From JACJYE01 sp964432875 (GTDB taxonomy: Bacteria > Bacteroidota > Bacteroidia > Chitinophagales > Saprospiraceae), in the NCBI GenBank assembly GCA_964432875.1, contig CAYSPJ010000090.1:1-21517 (forward strand): a stretch of DNA of 21,517 nucleotides. The letters run 5' to 3'. Under the pieces are notes generated by a model. The model did no database searches, had not been told where the DNA came from, and worked only from the letters and a program-made list of their open reading frames with translations. A program made the position numbers and the translations under genes. Of the stretch, positions 13,087 to 21,446 are shown one piece after another. Positions within the stretch are counted from its first letter, which is position 1; the number at the start of each line of letters is the position of its first letter.

Positions 13087-14145
13087 ATGCCACGAATATT
13101 AGTTGCTCCGCTTGACTGGGGGCTGGGCCACGCTACACGCTGTGTGCCTATTATCCGGGAATTGCAGCGGCAGGGTGCCGAGCTGCTCATCGGCACCAGC
13201 GGGCGGGCGGCGGCGTATTTGGAGGCAGAATTTCCAGCCTTGGAAACCGTATCCCTGCCTGCTTATGATGTGCGCTACCCTGCGGGGAATATGTACTGGA
13301 ACATCGGCTGGCAAGCTCCAGGCTTAGCCCGGGCAATATGGCAGGAGCAGCGCCAATTGCAAAGCCTCATCGCGGATAAGGGGGTGCAAGGAGTGATTTC
13401 CGACAACCGCTTCGGCTGTTATAGCCAGCAGGTACCCTGTGTTTTTATCAGCCATCAGCTTAACTTACCCATCCCGGCAGCTCCGTTGCGGCAGCTTGCA
13501 AATAGGCTAAACCATTGGTTTATCCACCAGTACACCCAATGCTGGATACCGGACCGGGCGGGGGAGGATAGCATCGCTGGAAGCTTGGCCCGGCCATTTC
13601 CCGAGATGCGCTTTCGCCAACTAGGCTTATTATCCCGATTATCGCCCTTGGAGCTACCCTTGGAATATGAGGTGCTCGCCCTATTATCTGGCCCCGAGCC
13701 CCAACGTACTTACCTGGAGGCAGCCCTCATTGAGCAGCTCAGAGGGTTGCCTTTGCGCGTACTTCTGGTACAAGGCAAAACCGAATCCTTACAACATTCC
13801 CAGCCAGCCCGGAATATCGAGGCGATATCATTCCTGGCTGGCAGTGCTTTACAAAGAGCCATGGCCGCCGCCGGTATCATCATCTGCCGATCTGGCTACA
13901 GCAGCCTGATGGATTTGGCGGCGATGGGTAAAAAGGCGCTGCTCATCCCCACGCCTGGCCAGGCTGAACAAGAATATTTGGCGCATAGGTTGCATCAGCA
14001 GGGCCTCTGTGCTAGTCAAAAGCAAAAGGCTCTTTGCCTGGAAAGCGGGCTCAAGCAGGCGGCTGATTATCCCGGCTTCCCGCAAGGCATGGTGTTGGGG
14101 GAAGGCCTGGAAGAAGCGGTAAGCGCTTTTCTGGCGATGGTGTAA
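13087..14145 (+). CDS. Glycosyltransferase, GT28/MurG-like fold
   Basis: A 352-aa GT-B type glycosyltransferase. The N-terminus ILVAPLDWGLGHATRCVPII is the Gly-rich acceptor-side loop typical of this superfamily, and the C-terminal donor-binding part has ICRSGYSSLMDLAAMGKKAL (about 271-290) followed by LIPTPGQAEQEYLAHRL, which parallels the MurG/GT28 nucleotide-sugar site. There is no signal peptide, so it acts in the cytoplasm or at the inner membrane face. The substrate cannot be read from the sequence; it is not MurG itself, since the N-terminal half differs and no cell-wall genes are nearby. Proteins of this kind are widespread and uncharacterised in Bacteroidota. It diverges from the tiny lipoprotein gene. 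Confidence 0.8.
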   Translation: MPRILVAPLDWGLGHATRCVPIIRELQRQGAELLIGTSGRAAAYLEAEFPALETVSLPAYDVRYPAGNMYWNIGWQAPGLARAIWQEQRQLQSLIADKGVQGVISDNRFGCYSQQVPCVFISHQLNLPIPAAPLRQLANRLNHWFIHQYTQCWIPDRAGEDSIAGSLARPFPEMRFRQLGLLSRLSPLELPLEYEVLALLSGPEPQRTYLEAALIEQLRGLPLRVLLVQGKTESLQHSQPARNIEAISFLAGSALQRAMAAAGIIICRSGYSSLMDLAAMGKKALLIPTPGQAEQEYLAHRLHQQGLCASQKQKALCLESGLKQAADYPGFPQGMVLGEGLEEAVSAFLAMV

Positions 14146-14200
14146 ATGCGCTGTATTTTGCAAATTGTAAGCTTGATTGCCAGATTAAAATATACCAGAG

Positions 14201-14231
14201 TTTAAAATAAGCCGCAAACAGCATAACTTTA
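14201..14231 (+). promoter_or_regulatory. Possible promoter of the methyltransferase lipoprotein gene
   Basis: TTTA (14201-14204), a 19-nt spacer and TAACTTTA (14224-14231) each differ by one base from TTTG and TAnnTTTG, at ideal spacing. The ATG at 14247 follows after a very short leader. Confidence 0.4.
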
Positions 14232-14246
14232 CCGCAAACTATTGAA

Positions 14247-14978
14247 ATGGAGTTTCGGATTACACCTTATTATGCCCTGTTTTTGATGCTAGTCCTCAGC
14301 TTTACTGCTTGCAGGAATGAGCGCAGCTCTTCACCGGAGGAAAGCTACCCGCCTACCCAAGATACCACTGGGGAAGGGGCTGCCCCGGCCAGCAATGGCG
14401 TCAAGAAGAGCAGCTTGCCAGATATTACGGAAGACTATGTCCATACTAATCGCGTAATCTGGCAAAAGCCGGAGGTGGTCATTGATTTACTAGGAGATAT
14501 CGAAAACAAAACGATAGCCGATATTGGTGCCGGCACGGGTTTCTTTGCCTTTCGCTTGGCTCAAAAGGCGAAAAAAGTCATAGCTATTGATATTGACCAG
14601 CGGTTTATCAGCTATCTGGATAGTACGAAGGTGTTGGAGTTGCCTGAACAGCTCCAGGATAAACTCGAGACCCGACTGGCAAAGCCGAACGACCCCATGT
14701 TGCAAGCGGGCGAAGTGGATGTCATCATCATCGTCAACACCTTTATGTATATCAGAGATGGGCTGGAGTACCTTAAGATACTTAAAAAAGGGCTGACCCC
14801 CGGCGGGATGCTTTTGATTGTAGACTTCAAGAAAAAGCGTACCCCATTGGGGCCGCCGGCCAACATCCGAGTCCCGCTCTTCGAAGTGGAGGAGCTGCTG
14901 TACAAAGCGGGCTACCGCAATATCGTTACCAATGATACATCCCTCGATTATCAGTATATTGTTACAGCTAAGAACTAG
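14247..14978 (+). CDS. Class I SAM-dependent methyltransferase with lipoprotein signal
   Basis: A 243-aa protein. Residues 1-22 are a lipoprotein-type signal (hydrophobic YYALFLMLVLSF, lipobox FTAC, Cys22), followed by a Ser/Pro/Thr-rich linker to about residue 60. Residues 65-243 form a Rossmann methyltransferase: HTNRVIWQKPEVVIDLLGDI, motif I ADIGAGTGFFAFRLA (91-105), acidic end of strand 2 VIAIDID (111-117), motif IV-like VDVIIIVNTFMYI (157-169) and LTPGGMLLIVDFKKK (183-197). The SAM-binding residues look intact. Export is odd, since SAM is thought to be cytoplasmic. Similar exported methyltransferases are annotated in other Bacteroidota, so the arrangement is probably real, but substrate and cofactor source are unknown. 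It converges with the next gene, only 14 nt between stops. Confidence 0.82.
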   Translation: MEFRITPYYALFLMLVLSFTACRNERSSSPEESYPPTQDTTGEGAAPASNGVKKSSLPDITEDYVHTNRVIWQKPEVVIDLLGDIENKTIADIGAGTGFFAFRLAQKAKKVIAIDIDQRFISYLDSTKVLELPEQLQDKLETRLAKPNDPMLQAGEVDVIIIVNTFMYIRDGLEYLKILKKGLTPGGMLLIVDFKKKRTPLGPPANIRVPLFEVEELLYKAGYRNIVTNDTSLDYQYIVTAKN

Positions 14979-14992
14979 CGCCAAGGGGTGCG

Positions 14993-16573
14993 TTAGCGGT
15001 ATTTTTCCAGCATGTCAAAAAAATCTTTTTCTTCAAGTTCACGCGAAGGTAGCAAGCGGCTTTTTTTGAGGTAAGCAGCCAGGTCGCTTCTCAGGTCGGG
15101 GTAAACCGGATCTATGGCGTAGCCGGCGAAGCCGGAGTAATGGACATTTTGCGTGAAGTAGCCCGGCGTCCCGCAGGGGCTTGCGGCTGTAGGGTCCCAG
15201 TCTTTGCCAAAGATGATCATGGTGGAGAGCACTTGCTGCTCATCCATGATGCCTTTGAGTATATACTCGCTTTTGGCCGGCAGGTAAGCTTGCCGGATGT
15301 AGTTTCTGCCATTGAAGAAAAAAACGAGGGCATCGTAGTTGGCATCCCCCACGATGGTGATTTGCTGGTTTTGTTTGCCCGTTGGCGCATTGGGCGGGAA
15401 GCAAGCCTCCATGGGCGCACTGCCCAGCTCGACCTCACCTTTGAGCGGGAATTTAGTAGCTTTTCCCCGTTCTTGCCAAGGCAATTGCAGAGCATCATAT
15501 TCCACAACCGGAGTGCGGCTGCCGCCTTCATTCAGGATTGCCTCCATTTCTTCGCGGCTTAGGCTGCCTTTTTTTGAGAGTGCTTCTTGGAGCAAGGCGA
15601 TATCGTCGGAGTCAATGCCTGCTTCTTCCAGGGCTTTAGTATCGCTGAAGAGGTCCGGCTCATAAAAAAAGCCCAATAGCCTATCATAAGCACTATTCAG
15701 GCTCAGGGCGATGCCAAGCAGCATAAGCACCAGCAGGGCTGCGCCTCCTGCGGCTATCCATGTACGGTTTTTTCGGGCATCGAGGTCTTTTTGTTGCTTT
15801 GCCGCTTTTTTTTGTATTGACCCGATGGCTTGATCCAGTTTTTCTGCATAGTTTTCACTAATCTCCAACTGCCGGGCGTAGCGGGCGATGGCCAGTGCCA
15901 GGGGGGGATCCTTTTCCCAGATAGCATGCACGAGCTTGCCCATGGCCCTTGCCAGCCCTTCCCGGGCGTGGCTAAAGTAGTCGGGCAAGGCGTTGAATAC
16001 CGCAACCGGATAGGAGGCGCGCATCTGTTGAAGGCCACGCAGCGGCTTGATCGTTGCTTCGGAGAAGCTGGTTTGAAGGCTTTGGGCCAAGTTTTCTAAT
16101 TTCGCTTTCTTTTCTTCCACTATGGCCATACCGGCTTTAAAGGCTCCGGTCTGGAAGTGCGTATCACCTTGAGCCAGCTCTTGCCCTAGTTGCTGGAGCT
16201 CTTTAGTACTACCTGTTTCTAAGGCTCGTTCCAGCACTTCGCCAAAAAATGGCATCAGCAAAGGGATGAGGTTATCGCTAAAACCTGCTTTGCCCAAGGC
16301 ACCTGCCTCAATCGTAGCAGAAGCATCGCCCTCCAGCAAACGGCTCAGTCCAGGGTATTGGCAGAGATGGTAAAAAAAGGCCAACTGCCCGGGAGCATCG
16401 AGGCTTTTTGCTAAATCTTCTACCTCTTCAGTACTGAGCAGCAGTTGCTTGTACGCAATGCCTTCAGGCCCCGCTTCGGAGAGCAGCCGCGTTTTCGCTT
16501 GCTCGATAATCTCAGGGCTGAGGTGTTCCAGTTCGTAGTAATTCAGCTTGAGCAATTCTACGGGGTTGACCAT
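14993..16573 (-). CDS. Uncharacterised single-pass membrane protein
   Basis: A 526-aa protein I cannot assign to a named family. Residues 1-260 are soluble and mostly helical (start VNPVELLKLNYYELEHLSPE), ending in a Lys-rich stretch (IQKKAAKQQKDLDARKNR). One transmembrane helix follows (about 271-292, TWIAAGGAALLVLMLLGIAL). Residues 293-526 should be on the outer side: an acidic helical part (SDDIALLQEALSKKGSLSRE), then a beta-rich domain with few cysteines (C391, C467) and segments such as ITIVGDANYDALVFFFNGRN. Orientation follows the positive-inside rule. It starts 38 nt after purA on the same strand and may be the last gene of that transcript. No catalytic motif is visible. Confidence 0.75.
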   Translation of the reverse strand: MVNPVELLKLNYYELEHLSPEIIEQAKTRLLSEAGPEGIAYKQLLLSTEEVEDLAKSLDAPGQLAFFYHLCQYPGLSRLLEGDASATIEAGALGKAGFSDNLIPLLMPFFGEVLERALETGSTKELQQLGQELAQGDTHFQTGAFKAGMAIVEEKKAKLENLAQSLQTSFSEATIKPLRGLQQMRASYPVAVFNALPDYFSHAREGLARAMGKLVHAIWEKDPPLALAIARYARQLEISENYAEKLDQAIGSIQKKAAKQQKDLDARKNRTWIAAGGAALLVLMLLGIALSLNSAYDRLLGFFYEPDLFSDTKALEEAGIDSDDIALLQEALSKKGSLSREEMEAILNEGGSRTPVVEYDALQLPWQERGKATKFPLKGEVELGSAPMEACFPPNAPTGKQNQQITIVGDANYDALVFFFNGRNYIRQAYLPAKSEYILKGIMDEQQVLSTMIIFGKDWDPTAASPCGTPGYFTQNVHYSGFAGYAIDPVYPDLRSDLAAYLKKSRLLPSRELEEKDFFDMLEKYR

Positions 16574-16611
16574 GAGTCGAGTTTTTAGGTTTGCGATGAT
16601 TAAGGCTTTTC

Positions 16612-17901
16612 CTACGCGAAGGCCGAATGTACGCTTTTCACAATGAGCTTCTCGCGTTCGGGGCCCGTTGAAATCATAGAGATGGGCACCTGAAGTTCGT
16701 GTTCGATATGGCGTAGATAGGCGCGGGCAGCGTCAGGTAATGCCTCAAAAGTGCTTACGCCATCCAAGGTGTGCTGCCATCCTTTATGGGATTGATAGGC
16801 CGGCTGGATGTCGCTTTCACACAAATCGTAAGGCAGCCCTTCCGTTAATTGCCCTTCTACTTGGTAAGCGGTAGCTACTTGGATAGATTCAAAGGCGTTG
16901 AGCACATCGATTTTCGTGATGACCAGTTGAGTGACTCCGTTGAGCATGATGGTGTATTTCAACTGTGGGAGATCAAGCCATCCGCAGCGGCGTGGGCGGC
17001 CGGTAGTAGCGCCAAATTCGCCGCCTTCGGCTCGCAGGCGCTCCCCGATTTCATTATCTTGCTCAGAGGGGAATGGGCCAGAGCCTACACGAGTGCAGTA
17101 GGCTTTGCTAATCCCGATGACCTCGCCGATTTTATGCGGGGATACGCCCAGCCCCGTACATACGCCCGCGGTGATGGTATTGGAGGAAGTCACAAAAGGG
17201 TAGGTGCCATAGTCGATATCCAGCATGGAGCCCTGAGCGCCTTCCGCCAGTATGCGCATGCCTTTATTGAGGGCTTGGTTGATATAGTATTCACCATCCA
17301 CCTGCTGCAGGCTGCGCAATATCTCCAGGCACTCCATCCAACGCTTCTCTTCCTTGTCCAGGTCAAAGTCGATCGCTGGGTAGATGGCCAGCAGGCTGAG
17401 GTGTTTTTCTTTCAGGGCCCGATAGCGCTCCAGGAAATTTTTGTGCAATACATCGCCGACACGCAATCCGTTGCGGCCGGTCTTATCCATATAGGTGGGG
17501 CCGATGCCTTTAAGGGTGGAGCCGATTTTGGATATCCCTTTAGCGCTTTCAGCAGCGGCGTCGAGATAGCGATGAGTGGGCAATATCAAGTGGGCCTTTT
17601 TGGCCAAAAGCAGGCGGCCTTGGTAATCCACGCCGGCTTCCTGCAGTTTTTTGATTTCGGCGGTAAGCGTGATGGGGTCAATCACTACCCCATTACCAAT
17701 AAGGTTGATGAGATCCGGGCGGAAGATACCGGAGGGTATGGTGTGCAAGACGAACTTTTTGCCGTCAAATTTGAGGGTATGGCCGGCGTTGGGGCCACCC
17801 TGGAAACGGGCAACCATATCGTAGCTAGGTGCCAGGTAATCTACGATTTTGCCCTTCCCTTCATCACCCCACTGCAAACCTAAAATAACGTCAATTGCCA
17901 T
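16612..17901 (-). CDS. purA: Adenylosuccinate synthetase
   Basis: A 429-aa enzyme (E. coli PurA has 432) that joins IMP and aspartate using GTP, the first committed step to AMP. Motifs: GLQWGDEGKGKIVDYL (8-23) with catalytic D13, the GGPNAGHT loop (35-42) with H41, STLKGIGPTYMDKTGRNGLR (127-146), PFVTSSNT, and near the C-terminal half ATTGRPRRCGWLDL. It is complete and normal. The STAS gene ends 13 nt upstream, so the two are co-transcribed. Its product consumes GTP and is a known target of (p)ppGpp inhibition in other bacteria, which fits its place downstream of rel. Confidence 0.98.
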   Translation of the reverse strand: MAIDVILGLQWGDEGKGKIVDYLAPSYDMVARFQGGPNAGHTLKFDGKKFVLHTIPSGIFRPDLINLIGNGVVIDPITLTAEIKKLQEAGVDYQGRLLLAKKAHLILPTHRYLDAAAESAKGISKIGSTLKGIGPTYMDKTGRNGLRVGDVLHKNFLERYRALKEKHLSLLAIYPAIDFDLDKEEKRWMECLEILRSLQQVDGEYYINQALNKGMRILAEGAQGSMLDIDYGTYPFVTSSNTITAGVCTGLGVSPHKIGEVIGISKAYCTRVGSGPFPSEQDNEIGERLRAEGGEFGATTGRPRRCGWLDLPQLKYTIMLNGVTQLVITKIDVLNAFESIQVATAYQVEGQLTEGLPYDLCESDIQPAYQSHKGWQHTLDGVSTFEALPDAARAYLRHIEHELQVPISMISTGPEREKLIVKSVHSAFA

Positions 17902-17914
17902 TTTTTTGGATTTA

Positions 17915-18262
17915 TTATATTTCAGCCAGAAATTCCAAAGCTTCTTCCACCGAGCTGGTTACTTGAAACATAGGTAGAAGCTTGGTCATCTTCAGCAGCT
18001 GCAGCACTTTGCTCGGGGCATTGGCGATAGCCATCTGGCCGCCCATCTCGTCGGAGCGTGCTCGCAGAGTGATGAGGAAGTTAAGCCCTACGCTATTCAT
18101 AAAATCGATGGCTTTCAGGTCAACCACAAATTTAGAGAAACCTTCGTCAATTTTTGATTGTGCAGCTAAAAGGATTTCCTTGTTGGCATATTCGCTCAAC
18201 AGATTGCTGATTTCCAGGATTTGAACGCTGTCTTTTTGAATGATGGAAAAGTTCGGATGCAT
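17915..18262 (-). CDS. STAS-domain anti-sigma factor antagonist
   Basis: A 115-aa single STAS domain of the SpoIIAA/RsbV type. These cytoplasmic proteins switch partners with an anti-sigma kinase according to phosphorylation of a serine. The signature VVDLKAIDFMNSVGLNFLI (46-64) keeps the phospho-acceptor Ser57 (FMNSVGL aligned to FMDSSGL). The C-terminal helix region (KMTKLLPMFQVTSSVEEALE) is also typical. No RsbW-like kinase or PP2C phosphatase is in the window, so partners are elsewhere. It lies between fur and purA, 53 nt after fur and 13 nt before purA. Confidence 0.88.
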   Translation of the reverse strand: MHPNFSIIQKDSVQILEISNLLSEYANKEILLAAQSKIDEGFSKFVVDLKAIDFMNSVGLNFLITLRARSDEMGGQMAIANAPSKVLQLLKMTKLLPMFQVTSSVEEALEFLAEI

Positions 18263-18315
18263 GGGATGAAGAAGATCAGTTGGGTAAATGAGCTGTACAG
18301 GGCCAGCCCAGTGGG

Positions 18316-18813
18316 TTAGTTGTCTTCAGGTGCCGGGTCTGCACGCCGGGAAGTCCGCGGGCAAGCACCGTCGCATTGCCCATAGAGGTTGAGGGAATGA
18401 TGGGTAATCCTGAATTTCAATAAATCGCCCATCATATCCTTGATTTGCTGGATGCGCGGGTCGCAAAATTCCAGCACCTTGCCGCAGTCTACACAGATGA
18501 GGTGGTCGTGTTGCTTATAGCCGTAAGACTTTTCATACTGGGCCAGGTTTTTGCCGAATTGGTGTTTTTTTACCAAGTCGCAATTGACCAAGAGCTCCAG
18601 CGTATTGTATACGGTGGCGCGGCTGACGCGGTAGTTCTGGTTTTTCATGTGGATGTAAAGGGCTTCAGCATCGAAGTGGTCGGTGCGCTTGTAAATTTCC
18701 TCTAAGATAGCGAAGCGTTCCGGCGTTTTGCGGAAGCCGCTATTTTCCAAATGCGAGGCAAAGATATTCTTTACTTCCTTAATCGTATCCTCTGGTGTTC
18801 TTCCCACGGTCAT
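18316..18813 (-). CDS. Fur family transcriptional regulator
   Basis: A 165-aa metal-responsive repressor. The N-terminal winged helix (GFRKTPERFAILEEIYKRTD; YRVSRATVYNTLELLVNCDL) is followed by the dimerisation domain. Candidate metal ligands are H46 and E50 (DHFDAEALY) with H102 and H104 (HDHLICVDC), and H138/H139. Structural zinc should be held by C107-x2-C110 and C147-x3-C151 (YGQCDGAC). The HDHLICVDCGKVLEF signature is closer to Fur than to PerR or Zur, but the sensed metal cannot be fixed from sequence. A weak -7 box TACCTTTA lies at 18840-18833. It lies between rel (80 nt upstream) and the STAS gene. Confidence 0.9.
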   Translation of the reverse strand: MTVGRTPEDTIKEVKNIFASHLENSGFRKTPERFAILEEIYKRTDHFDAEALYIHMKNQNYRVSRATVYNTLELLVNCDLVKKHQFGKNLAQYEKSYGYKQHDHLICVDCGKVLEFCDPRIQQIKDMMGDLLKFRITHHSLNLYGQCDGACPRTSRRADPAPEDN

Positions 18814-18893
18814 AATAGAAATACTTAAAACTTAAAGGTAATCATTTTTAATAAGCTCCCGGCCCAATTTTACGGATAAAAAACAGCGTGGCC

Positions 18894-21143
18894 TCAATCT
18901 TCTCTAATCACAGTGGAAACATTGTGTAGCTTTTTAAGTTCTTGTATCGCCTTCTGCAATTCATCGGTATTGCGCACAAACAGGCTCATGCGGCACTCGA
19001 AGTAGCCTTCTTTGCCATCGATGTTGAAAGAGCGGATGTTGAGCCCCAGTAAACTGGAAATATTGTGAGCCAGGCGCTCAATGACCCCCGGGCCGTCATC
19101 GATGCCAGTGATTTTTAGGGTGGCTTGGAAAGTCGTATCCGGGCTGCTAGTGGCCCATTCTGCTTTCATGACCCGATAGCCGTAGTTGGCCATGAGGTTG
19201 GTGGCATTGGGGCAGTTGGTGCGGTGTATTTTCAAGCCAGCGCTTGCCGTGAGGTACGCAAATATTGCGTCGCCAGGCACTGGGTTGCAGCAGGTAGCAA
19301 ACGCATAGTCGTATTGTTCGCCGGGCTCGCCATTGATGAGCAGGCGCGGCTTGGCGGCCTTATTGATCGTGCTGGCCTTGCGGGGAGGGCTAGGAGGCGG
19401 CGCTGTAGCCGTTTTGCTGTTCGGTTCGCCATTGTCAAAAGCGAGATAGCGGCGGCCGTCTTTGTGAAGGGCGACTTTGGCGGGCTTGAAGATTTCGGAG
19501 AGGTTGAGCTTCCCTAAAGCAATATTGTAATACAGCTCGATATGCGAAGACAACCCACAGTGCCGGGCGAGGATATCTACGCTCTCCTCAAAATTTAATT
19601 TCATGCTATTCAGCTTGCGCTGTAGCGCTTCTCGCCCGATTTCTCCTTCCCGGCGCCGCTCTTCTTTCATGGCGGAGCGGATTTTAGACTGAGCCTTGCC
19701 CGTGACGACCATCTTCAGCCAGCTCTCGTTGGGCTTTTGGTTCTTGTTGGTATGAACGGTGATTTGGTCGCCATTGCGCAGCTTATAGCCCATGGGCACA
19801 ATCTGGTTGTTCACCCGTACGGCCAGGCAATGATAGCCTACATCGGAGTGGATATGGAACGCAAAGTCCAGTGCCGTGGCACCCTTAGGCAAGATGCGCA
19901 TCTCTCCGGTGGGGGTATACACGAAGACTTCTTCGTGGAAGAGGTTGTTAGATTTGAAGTCCCCCAAAAATTCTACCGCATCGCTATTGGGGTCTTCCAG
20001 GATTTCGCGCACGCTGTCCAGCCAGCGCTCGTACATATCCTGGGGGCCGGCTATACCTTTATATTTCCAGTGTGCGGCAAACCCTCTTTCGGCTATCTCA
20101 TCCATGCGGGTCGTACGGATCTGCACTTCTACGTAGCGCCCTTCCGGGCCTACTACCGTCGTGTGGAGCGATTCATAGCCATTGGATTTAGGCATGGTCA
20201 CCCAATCTTTAAGGCGCTCAGGGATGGGTTTGTGGACGTCAGTGACGATAGAATAAACCTGCCAGCAGTATAGTTTTTCCTTAGGCCGTTCTGCTACATC
20301 CAGAATGATGCGGACCGCAAAAAGGTCATACACCTCATCAAAAGACACTCCTTTTTTCACCATCTTATTCCAGATCGAGTAGATGGATTTGGAGCGCCCG
20401 AAAACCTGATAAGGTACGCCAACTTCGTTTAGCCGTGCTTTCAGGGGTTCAATAAACCGCTGGATGTACGCTTCGCGGGCATCCTGGCTCTCCGAGAGTT
20501 GATCCGCTACGGCTTGGTAATGGTCGGGGTCTGTGATTTTCATGCACAGATCCAGGAATTCCGTTTTAACATTATAAAGGCCCAAGCGGTGTGCCAGGGG
20601 GGCATAAATGTAAGAGGTCTCGGCAGCGATTTTGAGCTGTTTATGGCGGGGCATAGCGCCGAGCGTGCGCATATTGTGCAGGCGGTCTGCCATTTTGATC
20701 AGTACTACGCGCACATCATCCACCAATGTGCTGAGCACTTTACGGAAGTTTTCAGCCTGAGCGTTCCCTAGCGTGTAGGCGCCATCCAATTTGGTCAACC
20801 CATCTACGATTTTGGCGATGCGATCGCCAAATTGAGCGCGGATGTCTTCCAAGGTCACATCGGTATCTTCCACCACGTCATGTAGCAAGGCGCTGATGAT
20901 AGCGGTTGGCCCCAGGCCTATTTCTTCGGCACAAATCTTGGCCACAGCGATGGGGTGCAGGATATAGGGCTCGCCCGATTTGCGGCGCTGCTCGCTATGG
21001 GCCTGTACTGCCAGCTCATAAGACTTGCGGATGTTCACCCGATCCTCTTCACTCATCTCAGACTTGATGGACTTGAGCAAGTCCCGGTAAGCATTTTGGA
21101 TCAGCTTTTTCTCTTCTTCGTTCATGATCAATACCTCTGCCAT
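18894..21143 (-). CDS. rel: Bifunctional (p)ppGpp synthetase/hydrolase (RelA/SpoT family)
   Basis: A 749-aa long RSH enzyme that makes and degrades the stringent-response alarmone. The HD hydrolase has H63, H88-D89 with E92-D93 (LLHDVVEDTDVT) and D154 in KMADRLHNMRTL, so hydrolysis should be active. The synthetase has GRSKSIYSIWNKM (249-261), YDLFAVRIIL (272-281), NGYESLHTTVVGPEGRYVEV (321-340, catalytic E339) and HWKYKG. Then follow the TGS domain (about 405-465), a helical linker, the zinc-type CC region (CCNPVPGD 618-625, HRTNC 640-644) and a C-terminal ACT domain (about 672-745). All domains are intact and the length is normal. ATG 21143 is used; an in-frame ATG at 21125 is nearly as good. 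Confidence 0.96.
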   Translation of the reverse strand: MAEVLIMNEEEKKLIQNAYRDLLKSIKSEMSEEDRVNIRKSYELAVQAHSEQRRKSGEPYILHPIAVAKICAEEIGLGPTAIISALLHDVVEDTDVTLEDIRAQFGDRIAKIVDGLTKLDGAYTLGNAQAENFRKVLSTLVDDVRVVLIKMADRLHNMRTLGAMPRHKQLKIAAETSYIYAPLAHRLGLYNVKTEFLDLCMKITDPDHYQAVADQLSESQDAREAYIQRFIEPLKARLNEVGVPYQVFGRSKSIYSIWNKMVKKGVSFDEVYDLFAVRIILDVAERPKEKLYCWQVYSIVTDVHKPIPERLKDWVTMPKSNGYESLHTTVVGPEGRYVEVQIRTTRMDEIAERGFAAHWKYKGIAGPQDMYERWLDSVREILEDPNSDAVEFLGDFKSNNLFHEEVFVYTPTGEMRILPKGATALDFAFHIHSDVGYHCLAVRVNNQIVPMGYKLRNGDQITVHTNKNQKPNESWLKMVVTGKAQSKIRSAMKEERRREGEIGREALQRKLNSMKLNFEESVDILARHCGLSSHIELYYNIALGKLNLSEIFKPAKVALHKDGRRYLAFDNGEPNSKTATAPPPSPPRKASTINKAAKPRLLINGEPGEQYDYAFATCCNPVPGDAIFAYLTASAGLKIHRTNCPNATNLMANYGYRVMKAEWATSSPDTTFQATLKITGIDDGPGVIERLAHNISSLLGLNIRSFNIDGKEGYFECRMSLFVRNTDELQKAIQELKKLHNVSTVIRED

Positions 21144-21446
21144 TATATTTCGTTTTTCTCCTTAACAGTAGTTGTACGGCATTAAGCGCATTAAGATACA
21201 GGCCTTCAGGTATTTGGGCAAGTGCATTTACAAATCTAACAAAAAAGCTGACCTTTTGGCTATTGCCGTGGTTTATTTTTTTTCACTGGCTAAGGTCTGG
21301 GCAATCAAGCCTGCGCAAGCTTTTTTTTGAGGCCTTAGCTACTATTTTTTGTTCGAAAAGATTGTATATTTGTCCCGCCTTAGAAAAGCCTGGGCAATTT
21401 TTACTTTTTTTCATTGAAAATCAGCAGTTTTACTGCTGGCCGTGCA
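21144..21446. other. Divergent spacer between rel and tRNA-Leu with two promoter boxes
   Basis: On the minus strand TAGATTTG (21238-21231) is an exact -7 box for rel with a leader of about 80 nt; the -33 match is poor. On the plus strand TATATTTG (21365-21372) is an exact -7 box 75 nt before the tRNA; its nearest TTTG is only 13 nt upstream. A short hairpin CAGCAG/CTGCTG (21422-21427 with 21433-21438) precedes the tRNA. No protein gene is seen. Confidence 0.45.

Noticed and set aside
16849..17883. A 344-codon plus-strand frame opposite purA
   Set aside because: purA on the other strand is complete with all catalytic motifs; this frame is a shadow.
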